DNA of 64,000 nt from Bin80 sp965220365 (GTDB taxonomy: Bacteria > Bacteroidota > Rhodothermia > Rhodothermales > Bin80). Positions 36,637-44,556 of the stretch are shown one piece after another; the first letter of the stretch is position 1; every line of letters begins with the position of its first letter. The stretch spans positions 2,108,001 through 2,172,000 of the forward strand of contig OZ244823.1 of the NCBI GenBank assembly GCA_965220365.1. The letters run 5' to 3'. A program made the translations under genes and the position numbers. The notes under the pieces were generated by a model. It saw only the letters and a list, made by a program, of their open reading frames with translations, ran no database searches and was not told the origin of the DNA.

Positions 36637-36799
36637 ACGGCGGATCAATCTGGTATACGCATGCTAGGCAATCTGCCATAATGCTTGTGATATTGAATTC
36701 GTCGGAGCTGCCATGATCTTGCAAACTCGGGCTCGCGGAAATCGCTACCGAAAATTATGGGCTCTCCATCTCCGCTCGGACTCCCTTCCCCGTGGGTAT
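36603..36799. repeat. 21-bp perfect inverted repeat framing 155 bp
   Basis: ATACCCACGGGGAAGGGAGTC at 36603-36623 is the exact reverse complement of 36779-36799, and the match continues as CGAGC with a one-base offset. It could be a miniature element or part of the structured non-coding RNA of the adjacent IS110-type element. Confidence 0.8.
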
Positions 36800-36816
36800 A
36801 TTGTCGTTGATCCGGT

Positions 36817-37944
36817 TCATGCAGTTTGAACGGATCGTGGTTGCATCGTCTCCCACAGAAACCCGACCAGTTCGCGTGCCAAGGCGATCACGACCACCTT
36901 TGGCGGTTTTCGTTTCGACAGGGCTTTGTAGCGTTTGTACAAACGTTTCTGCGCCCGTTGGCTAATGGCCACGGTTTGTGCACTGCAGTGCTTTTGTCGT
37001 TCTGCAAGGGCCGTGCTAATCCGGGGAGCGTAGGTGTATTTCCAGGCTGCCCCGACCAAAGCCTTCCGTACCTGCGTATTTCCGGTCTTCGTGATGGAGC
37101 CGGTCCGAACGGTCTTTCCCGAGGAATGCTGCGAGGGAACCAGTCCCAGATAGGCCATCAGGGCGGTGGGGCGTTCAAATCGCCGAAAGTCACCGATTTC
37201 GCAGATCAGTTGCATGGCGGTCATTCGCCCAATGCCTCGAAATGCCTCCAGGGTCTGAACCGATTCTTGGAACCGGGGGAACTCGGACACCGCCTAGTGT
37301 TCCAGATCACGAATCCGTGCCTCAATGTAGACAATGTCGGCTAAGTCTCCCCGCAACACATACTCATCGCTAGGCTGATCCAACTGAATGTTGTTGATCC
37401 AGACCATAAACTTTTTCGTCCAGTAATGTTTGCCATCGCGATAGGTGTGTCCGCGAGCATGCAAAAAGTGAATGACATGCATTTTGGATCGGTGGAGGTT
37501 TTTCATCTGAGCCGCGCGACTGCGTACCAGAGCGCGCGCAGAGATCAACTCCTGATCTGGAGCAAAACACTCGGTCAAAAGCCCCGCCGCAAAGTACTCG
37601 GCCAGCTTCCTGGCATCACGCCGATCCGTTTTAATGCGATCTCCATGGCGCCGGGGAATCGAACCCGGAGCAATGATCGCACAATCAACGCCCAGTGCAG
37701 TCAGCGCATCGTACACCGCAGTTCCGCTAAAAGACGCTTCGTAACAACAACGAAACTCGCCGTAGCTTGAGCGCAATGAGTTCACCATACGTGAGAGATG
37801 CTTCGGGGTTTTTGTGGAAAACTCCCTCTCTTCGCACACGCGACGCAGCGTTGCATCATAAACGCACGATGCGATCGTGTCTCGATGAACATCCAGTCCA
37901 ACAAAGTAACGCGGACCTGCAGGGGTGGGTTGTTGAAGTAGCAT
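36817..37944 (-). pseudogene. IS110-family (DEDD) transposase interrupted by an in-frame TAG
   Basis: The N-terminal RuvC-like half (37944 to 37297) shows YFVGLDVHRDTIASCVYD, CYEASFSG and DRIKTDRRDARKLAEYF, holding the D-E-D-D residues. The C-terminal Tnp_20 half (37290 to 36820) has LEAFRGIGRMTAMQLICEIGDF, AYLGLVPSQHSSGKTVRTGS with the serine nucleophile region, and NTQVRKALVGAAWKY. Between them a TAG codon (37296-37294) lies in the same frame, two codons before a GTG. No frameshift is needed; a single C-to-T change (CAG to TAG) would explain it. Both halves look undamaged. The element is probably inactive unless the stop is read through or the halves assemble. Confidence 0.85.
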
Positions 37945-37991
37945 AGCAATTCAGAGTCTGGTTAAATACCTGTAGGATAAGGCCCGGCGAT

Positions 37992-38011
37992 GGAACCTTC
38001 AATGCTATGAT
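37992..38011 (-). repeat. Inverted copy of the GGTATAG/ATTGAAGG repeat
   Basis: On the minus strand this reads ATCATAGCATTGAAGGTTCC, matching the copy at 36531-36550 at all but two or three positions. The two copies flank the IS110-type transposase in opposite orientation. Confidence 0.7.
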
Positions 38012-38018
38012 ATCTTGC

Positions 38019-38044
38019 AAAAATCCTAAAATCGGGGATTTTTT
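38019..38044. terminator. Possible bidirectional terminator between the two IS elements
   Basis: AAAAATCC and GGGGATTTTTT flank a short A-rich loop, giving a weak stem with a T-run on each strand. It could isolate the two transposase genes. The stem has few G-C pairs. Confidence 0.3.
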
Positions 38045-38236
38045 CAAATTGATTTTTTTTGATGTTTTTGGATTTTGCTAGTTTATCGGTGGAGTTTCGG
38101 CAGGATTTATCAGGGATTGCCTTTGCCTCGCGCCGCAGAAGAACAGTGTTTTCGGGGCGAAAAAACCAAGGGCGGGAATCCTCCAAATTTCGTATTTTTG
38201 AGGTGTGTCCAAACCCAACAAAACCTGGAGGTTCCG

Positions 38237-39361
38237 ATGCCCTTTACGTCAAAGATACGAGGATTTTATATTTCCTGTCAGCAGGAATTGTTTCCCCAGG
38301 TGGTGCAGCAGTATGGTCGGTTACCGAAGCGGTACCAGATGCTGCTATATGTGTTCGAGATGATCAGGGTAGAGGATTTTCTTTCCCGCCCTGCGTTGCG
38401 TGCGAGGGGGCGTCCGTTGGCCCATCGCGCTTCGCTTGCTCGGTCGTTTATCGCCAAAATGGTGTTGAATATTCAAACAACATCCGCGTTGCGGGAGCGC
38501 CTTCTTTCGGACCAGACCCTTCGGTCGCTGTGTGGTTGGTCCTGTCCGCGTGATGTCCCGAGTGAATCGACGTTTTCCCGTGTATTCAAGGAATTTTCGG
38601 ATGCAGAGTTACCAACTCGGATCCATGCGTCCTTGATTGAAAACGGCTATCAGGAGCAACTGGTGGGGCATATTTCCCGAGATTCCACCGCCATTGAAGC
38701 GCGTTTGGTGCCGAAGAAAAAGAAGTCTGACGCTGTAAAACGCAAGCGTGGGCGTCCAAAGAAGGGAGAAGAACGTCCCAAGGAGGTCAAACGACTGGAA
38801 CGCCAGCGTACCATGAGCTTGGGGGAGATGGTCGATGATTTGCCGAAAGAGTGTACCGTAGGGTCGAAGCGCAATGCGAAAGGGTATCAGCAATCCTGGA
38901 CGGGATATAAGTTGCACATGGACGTTGCGGATGGCGGGGTTCCGATCAGTTGTCTGGTCACTTCAGCATCTCTGCATGATAGTCAAGCCGCGCTTCCATT
39001 GGCGAACATGACGCAGCAACGAGTGACCTATTGCTACGATCTCATGGATAGCGCCTACGATGCGAAGCACATTCATGCCCACAGTCGTACCTCGGGGCAT
39101 GTGCCCATCATTGATCCGAATCCTCGGAATCGAAAGGCAGAGCATCTCTGTGAGAAGAAGGCACAGCGGATGGCAGGGTATACACCAGCAGAGCGTGTGC
39201 GCTACCGCGAACGTTCCACGGTAGAACGAGCCTTTGGACGCCTCAAAGACGAATTTGGCGCACGGCATGTCCGCGTGCGGGGACATCAGAAGGTGATGTG
39301 CCACCTGATGTTCGCCGTGATCGTGCTCACGGTAGATCAATTGCTACGGATGGTCCAATAA
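38237..39361 (+). CDS. DDE transposase (IS4/IS5/IS1182 superfamily)
   Basis: The 374-residue transposase begins with a DUF772-like N-terminal domain (SRPALRARGRPLAHRASLARSF, in part; then VPSESTFSRVFKEF). Catalytic residues are visible as Asp in ISRDSTAIEAR, Asp in LMDSAYDAKH and Glu in RSTVERAFGRLKDEFG. A basic insertion (PKKKKSDAVKRKRGRPKKGE) separates the first two. The frame is complete. It extends upstream to 38075, but the ATG at 38237, just after GGAGGTTCCG, is the natural start. Terminal inverted repeats and a target duplication were not found by eye, so the element boundaries are open. TGGTCCA and TGGACCA around the stop form a small hairpin. Confidence 0.88.
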   Translation: MPFTSKIRGFYISCQQELFPQVVQQYGRLPKRYQMLLYVFEMIRVEDFLSRPALRARGRPLAHRASLARSFIAKMVLNIQTTSALRERLLSDQTLRSLCGWSCPRDVPSESTFSRVFKEFSDAELPTRIHASLIENGYQEQLVGHISRDSTAIEARLVPKKKKSDAVKRKRGRPKKGEERPKEVKRLERQRTMSLGEMVDDLPKECTVGSKRNAKGYQQSWTGYKLHMDVADGGVPISCLVTSASLHDSQAALPLANMTQQRVTYCYDLMDSAYDAKHIHAHSRTSGHVPIIDPNPRNRKAEHLCEKKAQRMAGYTPAERVRYRERSTVERAFGRLKDEFGARHVRVRGHQKVMCHLMFAVIVLTVDQLLRMVQ

Positions 39362-39703
39362 ACTGGACCATTTCGTGCCAGCAGGAAGAATTCAGGCACC
39401 CTGAACTACAGATGCCCTGGCAGCGGTGTGGAAAATCTGCACAGATTCTCGACAAAATTGACCCCAGTGAGGCCGCATTGGAGGCAAGCCACTGACAGAT
39501 TCGTGAACCGTACAGAACCTGTATCCATCATCCACACAGTTTACGTAAATTGAACCAGATTTATGCTTCAATGTACCCTCAGAACCCGTTGAATAAAAGA
39601 GTTTTGCAAGAAGCTCTCTTACATTTTGTTATACTTTCGGGCGGATCGCCACAGGGAAGATAGTCTCGAGCAAATGCGCGAAATAACGAAAACCTGATCG
39701 AAA
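39362..39703. other. Intergenic region after the second transposase
   Basis: About 340 bp with no supported gene. It should include the right end of the preceding insertion sequence, the dispersed repeat copy B (39619-39678), and the promoter of the dehydrogenase gene at 39704. Confidence 0.6.
39619..39678 (+). repeat. Dispersed repeat, copy B
   Basis: It starts TTACATTTTGTTAT and ends AGTCTCGAGCAAATGCG, about 80 percent identical to 36578-36636 in the same orientation, with the last 17 bases exact. It lies 25 bp upstream of the dehydrogenase start, so it could be a former promoter region copied or split by insertions. Confidence 0.75.
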
Positions 39704-40912
39704 ATGTCACAAAAACATAATGTAACGATGCTTGGAACCGGCCTGATAGGGCTGTTCTATACGATGACACTTCATGGGCAGCGGGGGCGTGATCGTGTCA
39801 GTTGCGTGTACTCACGTGATGCGGATCGTGCTCAGAGATTTGCCGCAGAATGGGAGATTGGCCATGCCGTAACAGATATGGCCGAAGCGATTCATCACCC
39901 ATCCAGTGATGTTGTCGTTATCGGCCTGCCGAATCACTTGCATGAGGAGGCAATCCGGCTCTGTGCAGAAGCAAATAAGGCAGTACTCTGCACAAAGCCA
40001 TTGGCACGTACTGCTGCAGAAGCAAAACGCATTCTGGATATCGTTGATTCGAGTGGAATCTTTGCGGGATACTTGGAAGATCTTGTCTATACACCGAAAA
40101 CACTCAAAGCACTGGACTCTGTCCGTAGCGGTGCCCTAGGGGAAATACTTTGGACACGTTCACGAGAAACTCACAGCGGTCCACATAGCAGTTGGTTCTG
40201 GGATGTAGAGCAAGCCGGTGGTGGAGCGATTGTTGATTTAGGCTGTCACTGCATCGAAATTATTCGCAGCTTTATTGGAAAAGATATTCGCCCCGTGGAG
40301 GTGAGTTGCTGGGCCGATACACTCGTCCATCCCATTAAGGCGGAAGATAACGGTATTGCTCTGATTCGCTTTGAGAATGGTGCGATAGGGCAGTTTGAAG
40401 TCAGTTGGTCGTTTAGAGGGGGGATGGATTTACGAGACGAGGTCGCAGGTACGGAAGGAACGATCTGGCTGAATCACTTTTTGAGAACTGGCTTTGAAAT
40501 GTTCTCCAGCGGGGCTGGTGGCTATGTTGCAGAAAAAGCAGAGCAGGAATCAGGGTGGTTATTTCCGGTGGGGGATGAAGTGCATGAACTAGGCTATACA
40601 GACATGTTCACAGACATGTTTGATGCCATGGATGAAGGTCGTGAGCCCAGAGAAACCTTTTATGACGGGTATGTCGTCAATGCAGTCATTGATGCATGCT
40701 ACCGTTCTGCGAAGTCTAAAAAATGGGAACCTGTTGAATTGGACGACTGGCGTGGGCGCACGAATGTTGAGCGTATTCAAGGATTAAAAGAAACGATAGA
40801 TGGATTGGAGCTGGTCAAGCGAGAACGGTTACCGGATGGCAAGGTGAAGCTTATTTTGAAAAACCCGGATTCCGGGGAAGTAATACAGCGATTCGTTGAT
40901 GAAAATGATTGA
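39704..40912 (+). CDS. Gfo/Idh/MocA-family NAD(P)-dependent oxidoreductase
   Basis: The 402-residue protein has an N-terminal Rossmann fold (VTMLGTGLIGLFYTMTLHG, near 7-25), the EKP-like motif as CTKPLARTAAEAKRI near 96-110, and the C-terminal alpha/beta domain with GGGAIVDLGCHCIEIIRSF, in which Asp and His are the usual catalytic region. These enzymes oxidise or reduce sugars and inositols. The substrate is not certain. Its stop overlaps the start of a UlaG-like hydrolase gene, so the two are translated together; the neighbouring minus-strand genes are also for sugar oxidation. A dispersed repeat lies immediately upstream. Confidence 0.9.
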   Translation: MSQKHNVTMLGTGLIGLFYTMTLHGQRGRDRVSCVYSRDADRAQRFAAEWEIGHAVTDMAEAIHHPSSDVVVIGLPNHLHEEAIRLCAEANKAVLCTKPLARTAAEAKRILDIVDSSGIFAGYLEDLVYTPKTLKALDSVRSGALGEILWTRSRETHSGPHSSWFWDVEQAGGGAIVDLGCHCIEIIRSFIGKDIRPVEVSCWADTLVHPIKAEDNGIALIRFENGAIGQFEVSWSFRGGMDLRDEVAGTEGTIWLNHFLRTGFEMFSSGAGGYVAEKAEQESGWLFPVGDEVHELGYTDMFTDMFDAMDEGREPRETFYDGYVVNAVIDACYRSAKSKKWEPVELDDWRGRTNVERIQGLKETIDGLELVKRERLPDGKVKLILKNPDSGEVIQRFVDEND

Positions 40913-41762
40913 GCCGCTGCAGAAAGATGAGGTGCTCCTGGCCGATATTCGTGACAGTATCGTACCATCGGGGCAGTGGCGCATGTGGTGGCTCGGTCAG
41001 AGCGGATTTTTGATTAAATGGGAAGGTCGGTACTGCCTATTGGACCCGTATCTGTCAGATTCCCTGACCACGAAATACGCCGATACGGATAAGCCGCATG
41101 TCCGTATGACCGAGCGTGTTCTGGCCCCTGATCGTCTTGATTTTGTAGATGTAGTCACGTCCAGTCATAATCACACAGATCATTTGGATGGCGAGACACT
41201 CAGGCCGCTGGCTCGGGTGAACCAGAATTTAGCCATGATTATTCCAGAGGCAAACCGATCATTTGTTGCGAAGCGGCTACAATGTGATTCTGTCTGGCCG
41301 GTAGGGATGACAGATGGTTCCCAATGCGAAGTGATGGGATTTGAGTTTTTCGGGATTCCCGCTGCTCACGAAGATTTGGAAACCGATGAGTTTGGGCAAC
41401 ATCGATTTATGGGATACATCATTTCTTTCGGAGATTGGAGCGTATATCATAGCGGAGATACACTCCTCTACGAAGGGATGGTTGAGCGTCTGAAGCCATG
41501 GAATGTAGATGTTGCGCTCTTGCCCATTAACGGACGCGATCCTTCCCGCCGGGTTGCAGGCAACCTGAACGGGGCGCAAGCAGCAAAATTGGCAAAAGAT
41601 ATTGGGGCCCGGCTCGTGATTCCATGTCACTATGACATGTTTACATTCAATACGGCCTCCCCCGATGGATTCATTGCCGCGTGTAGTGAATTAAACCAAC
41701 ATTACTGTGTGATGCAAAACGGAGAAGGTCTGGACGGTAAGTCACTCAAGGCCTCGCTGTAA
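40899..41762 (+). CDS. UlaG-like metallo-beta-lactamase-fold hydrolase (lactonase candidate)
   Basis: The 287-residue protein carries the metal-binding signature SSHNHTDHLDG (HxHxDH), with later ligands in the AAHEDLE region, YHSGDTLLYEG and IPCHYDMF. Overall it resembles L-ascorbate-6-phosphate lactonase UlaG, which opens a sugar lactone. Next to a sugar dehydrogenase, a lactonase role is reasonable: the dehydrogenase could make a lactone for this enzyme to hydrolyse. The ATG at 40899 overlaps the previous stop by 14 bp; a later ATG at 40905 is possible. The substrate is unproven. Confidence 0.87.
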   Translation: MKMIEPLQKDEVLLADIRDSIVPSGQWRMWWLGQSGFLIKWEGRYCLLDPYLSDSLTTKYADTDKPHVRMTERVLAPDRLDFVDVVTSSHNHTDHLDGETLRPLARVNQNLAMIIPEANRSFVAKRLQCDSVWPVGMTDGSQCEVMGFEFFGIPAAHEDLETDEFGQHRFMGYIISFGDWSVYHSGDTLLYEGMVERLKPWNVDVALLPINGRDPSRRVAGNLNGAQAAKLAKDIGARLVIPCHYDMFTFNTASPDGFIAACSELNQHYCVMQNGEGLDGKSLKASL

Positions 41763-41816
41763 TTCTTCGTATCCAACGACGAGGAGATTTATGCTCAAGG
41801 GTAGTAAAACATACAC

Positions 41817-42815
41817 TCAGGTATGTAGGAGCACTTTAATCCACTCCGGCTCTAGCTGCTGATGTAATTGGGAAAAGGCTTCGGGGCCTTTTTCGAGCGG
41901 CAGGGTTGCACTTATGAGCGGGGATGGATCCAGCTTTTTCCGGGATACAAGATCAATGATTTCGTCGTACTCTCCCGCATTCGCATAAGTCCCGGTCAAA
42001 GTCAGCTCCTTTGCGACAACGCGTTGGACATCAACCGGAGGGTGTTGGGCCGTATTCCCAACAAGTACAATGCATCCACCCGATTTCGTGTGGTGGATAG
42101 CTTTGGCAACAGTTGATGCGGCACCCACGGCCTCAAAGGTAATATCAGCTTCCATGGTTCGTGTATTTTCCTCTGGATCAAACACTTGGTCAGCACCGAG
42201 TTGGAGCGCCATATTTTTTCGATTCTTATGAGGTTCCATGACGAGAATTTCATTCGGCTTCTGTAATCGTACAGAGAGCAGAATACTTAGACCGATCATT
42301 CCTGCGCCAATAATCAAAACCCGGCTATTTTGGATATTGCCGCCCCTGCGGGTAGCATGCAATCCAACGGAAAGCGGCTCGAACAGGGCTGCAATGCTGA
42401 GTGGTAATCCTTCTGGAATCCGTCTGAGCACATGGGCAGGTACGCAAACAAAGTCTGCCATTGCGCCGTCACGCCGAAAACGAGGGGTGTTCACCCCAAA
42501 TACGGTTCGTTGAGGACAGCGGTTCACCCGGTCGGAAGCACATTCGGGGCACGCATTGCACCCAATCGTAGAATCAAAGCAAACTTCCTCATCCGCATAA
42601 AATCCATTTGAAGATTTGGCAACTCGGCCAGATGCTTCATGTCCCATAATGAGTGGGGGAAGACGCCGACCAGTTGTGCCGGTGTATCCGTGCACATCGG
42701 ATCCGCAAATACCGACCGAGTCAATTTGTACAAGCACCTCGTGGGGTAGCGGTTCGGGATCAGGTACACGTTGCACGCCAATCTGAAACGCCCCTGTATA
42801 AACAAGCGCACGCAT
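41817..42815 (-). CDS. Zinc-dependent medium-chain alcohol (sugar/threonine-type) dehydrogenase
   Basis: The 332-residue enzyme has the catalytic zinc site (GICGSDVHGYTG, then MGHEASGRV), four structural-zinc cysteines in CNACPECASDRVNRC, and the NAD-binding GAGMIGLSIL. The pattern fits sorbitol, threonine or L-fucose/galactitol-type dehydrogenases. It lies 30 bp downstream of the FAH-family gene on the same strand and likely belongs to the same catabolic operon. The C-terminus ends LEPEWIKVLLHT. The precise sugar cannot be read from the sequence. Confidence 0.88.
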   Translation of the reverse strand: MRALVYTGAFQIGVQRVPDPEPLPHEVLVQIDSVGICGSDVHGYTGTTGRRLPPLIMGHEASGRVAKSSNGFYADEEVCFDSTIGCNACPECASDRVNRCPQRTVFGVNTPRFRRDGAMADFVCVPAHVLRRIPEGLPLSIAALFEPLSVGLHATRRGGNIQNSRVLIIGAGMIGLSILLSVRLQKPNEILVMEPHKNRKNMALQLGADQVFDPEENTRTMEADITFEAVGAASTVAKAIHHTKSGGCIVLVGNTAQHPPVDVQRVVAKELTLTGTYANAGEYDEIIDLVSRKKLDPSPLISATLPLEKGPEAFSQLHQQLEPEWIKVLLHT

Positions 42816-42845
42816 GGACCAGGGAGTGGGTCAGTAGAGCAGTAA

Positions 42846-43694
42846 TCACAAGCGGTGTGCACGGGCAACTTGGCGTGCCTCGCCAAGACCCTCGATACCA
42901 AGCTCGACAACATCTCCCGGTTTCAGATATCTCTGTGGGTTCAGTCCCAAGCCAACGCCGGCCGGTGTACCCGTAGAAATCACATCACCGGGCAAGAGCG
43001 TCATGAAATGACTCGTATAACTTATGACTTCCCATACATCAAAAATAAAATCGGAAGTTGAGCTGTTCTGCAGCATGGTCCCATTGACCGACAACCATAG
43101 CTTGAGGTTATTGGGGTCCAGAATCTCGTCGGCGGTTGCAAGGAAGGGGCCTAATGGTGCAAAGGTATCAAAACTCTTTCCCTTAACCCACTGACCACCA
43201 CGCTCCAACTGACTCTCTCGCTCACTGTAGTCGTTGTGCAGCACATAGCCTGCGATGTAATTTGAAGCTTGTTCGGCAGTAACGTAGCTGGCACGTTTCC
43301 CAATGACCACGGCTAATTCAACCTCCCAGTCAGTTTTGTTGCCGGGGATGATCAGGTCATCATAAGGGCCGCAGATGGCGGAGCTCGCCTTAAAAAACAG
43401 GACCGGCTCTGGAGGGGGATCCATACCGCTCTCTTTGGCATGTAGCGCATAATTCAGTCCCACACAAACAATCTTTGAGGGACGGGCAATAGGGGGGCCC
43501 ATCCGTGAGTCAGTATCCAGTTCCTGTTGTGATGTGTCTGCGTCAAACCACGCCCGCAGTCTGCCAAGTCCCCCTTGTTCGAAGAAGTGCTCGTCGTAGT
43601 CATCTACGACCGGAGTAGTGTCAATGCGCCGGCCGTCATCCAGGAGCAGTCCGGGTTTTTCTTGGCCATTGGGACCAATACGAATGAGTTTCAC
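42846..43694 (-). CDS. Fumarylacetoacetate-hydrolase-family enzyme (2,4-diketo-3-deoxy-L-fuconate hydrolase-like)
   Basis: The 282-residue protein has the FAH core: KIVCVGLNYALHAKESG (about 75-91), PVLFFKASSAICGP, the metal site in TDWEVELAVVIGKRA, and STGTPAGVGLG. In the non-phosphorylative L-fucose pathway this family splits 2,4-diketo-3-deoxy-L-fuconate into pyruvate and lactate. The SDR directly upstream (12 bp) would supply that diketo acid, supporting the assignment. Ureidoglycolate lyase-like and acylpyruvate hydrolase activities are alternatives. The start at 43694 is the only reasonable one. Confidence 0.87.
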   Translation of the reverse strand: MKLIRIGPNGQEKPGLLLDDGRRIDTTPVVDDYDEHFFEQGGLGRLRAWFDADTSQQELDTDSRMGPPIARPSKIVCVGLNYALHAKESGMDPPPEPVLFFKASSAICGPYDDLIIPGNKTDWEVELAVVIGKRASYVTAEQASNYIAGYVLHNDYSERESQLERGGQWVKGKSFDTFAPLGPFLATADEILDPNNLKLWLSVNGTMLQNSSTSDFIFDVWEVISYTSHFMTLLPGDVISTGTPAGVGLGLNPQRYLKPGDVVELGIEGLGEARQVARAHRL

Positions 43695-43706
43695 GGTACA
43701 GTAAGG

Positions 43707-44474
43707 TTAGGGTTGTAATGTGAAGGCGCCGCCATCCATGGGAAGCGAAGCGCCGGTCAGAAATGCACTTTCATCGGAAGCAAGATAACAGATCAATGCG
43801 GCAACTTCCTCAGGTGTGGCCATACGCTCCAAGGGTTGGGCCTTGGACAGTCGGCTGAACATCTCGTCCTTTGTATCGGGATAATATTTTTCGAGGTATG
43901 CATCGACGAACGGGGTATGTACGCGTGCGGGTGCAACGCTATTGCAGCGTATACCATCCTCTAAACTGTCTACAGCTATGCTGCGAGTCATAGCGGCAAC
44001 GGCTCCTTTACTTGCAGAGTATGCAAACCGGTCAGGAATCCCGACAGTAGCTACAATTGAGGAGAGGTTAATGATACTTCCGCCGCCCGATCTTTTCATG
44101 TGGGGTAAAGCTGCACGCGAGCAGTAATAGATGCTCTTGACATTGATCGTATACATGCGGTCCATATCCTCCTCCGTTGCTGCATCAAGTTTGCCAATAT
44201 GGCCTGCTCCGGCATTGTTTACGAGGATGTCCAGTCGACCCTGGTTACGTGCAATTTCGTCTATGGTGCTCGTCACAGCACTTGCATCGGTAACATCGCA
44301 GCGGAGCGCTTCACAGCGTTTACCGATTTCCTGTGCAACCCTGAATGCATTTAGTATATCAACATCAAGCACGTACACCATTGCACCCTGCTGTACGAAT
44401 GCGCGACAGGTAGCTTCCCCAATTCCCTTGGCGCCACCGGTCACAATAGCTATTTTCGATCTAAGACTAAACAT
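43707..44474 (-). CDS. SDR-family dehydrogenase (2-keto-3-deoxy-L-fuconate dehydrogenase-like)
   Basis: The 255-residue short-chain dehydrogenase has the cofactor motif TGGAKGIG (13-20), NNAGAGHIG, the catalytic Ser in NLSSIVA and Tyr/Lys in YSASKGAVAAM, and a C-terminal LTGASLPMDGG. Asp in VLDVD suggests NAD preference. Similarity of arrangement to 2-keto-3-deoxy-L-fuconate dehydrogenase is reinforced by the adjacent FAH-family hydrolase. Other sugar-acid substrates are possible. It heads a group of three co-directional catabolic genes with gaps of 12 and 30 bp. Confidence 0.87.
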   Translation of the reverse strand: MFSLRSKIAIVTGGAKGIGEATCRAFVQQGAMVYVLDVDILNAFRVAQEIGKRCEALRCDVTDASAVTSTIDEIARNQGRLDILVNNAGAGHIGKLDAATEEDMDRMYTINVKSIYYCSRAALPHMKRSGGGSIINLSSIVATVGIPDRFAYSASKGAVAAMTRSIAVDSLEDGIRCNSVAPARVHTPFVDAYLEKYYPDTKDEMFSRLSKAQPLERMATPEEVAALICYLASDESAFLTGASLPMDGGAFTLQP

Positions 44475-44556
44475 GATTCGACTGGTAATAGCAGAGAATT
44501 CCCCATCAAATGGAGGACGTTAACGGCAGCACCTATGTGTTTTTTGATCCTTCACG

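Larger units (their letters stand above)
36307..36816. other. Non-coding region rich in repeats next to the IS110-type element
   Basis: About 510 bp without a supported gene. It holds two 58-bp-spaced direct repeats (36471 and 36529), a 59-bp repeat shared with 39619, and a perfect 21-bp inverted repeat (36603-36623 and 36779-36799). Part of it may be the 3' non-coding end of the IS110-type element. Confidence 0.7.
36525..38015 (-). mobile_element. IS110/IS1111-type insertion sequence (boundaries approximate)
   Basis: A DEDD-type transposase gene lies close to one side, and the long non-coding stretch (about 290 bp) is on its 3' side, an arrangement typical of the IS1111 branch. The segment ATAGAATTGAAGGTTCC near 36534-36550 recurs inverted as GGAACCTTCAATGCTAT at 37992-38008, differing at one base, and could be the subterminal inverted repeats. 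The resulting length of about 1.5 kb is usual. These elements make no target duplication, so the ends cannot be fixed here; the repeats might instead be target sequences. Confidence 0.6.

Noticed and set aside
37290..37297. Programmed frameshift joining two IS110 frames
   Set aside because: Both halves are in the same frame, separated only by a TAG codon, so no shift is involved.
38059..38553. 164-codon frame overlapping the second transposase
   Set aside because: No motifs; it overlaps the DDE transposase in another frame.
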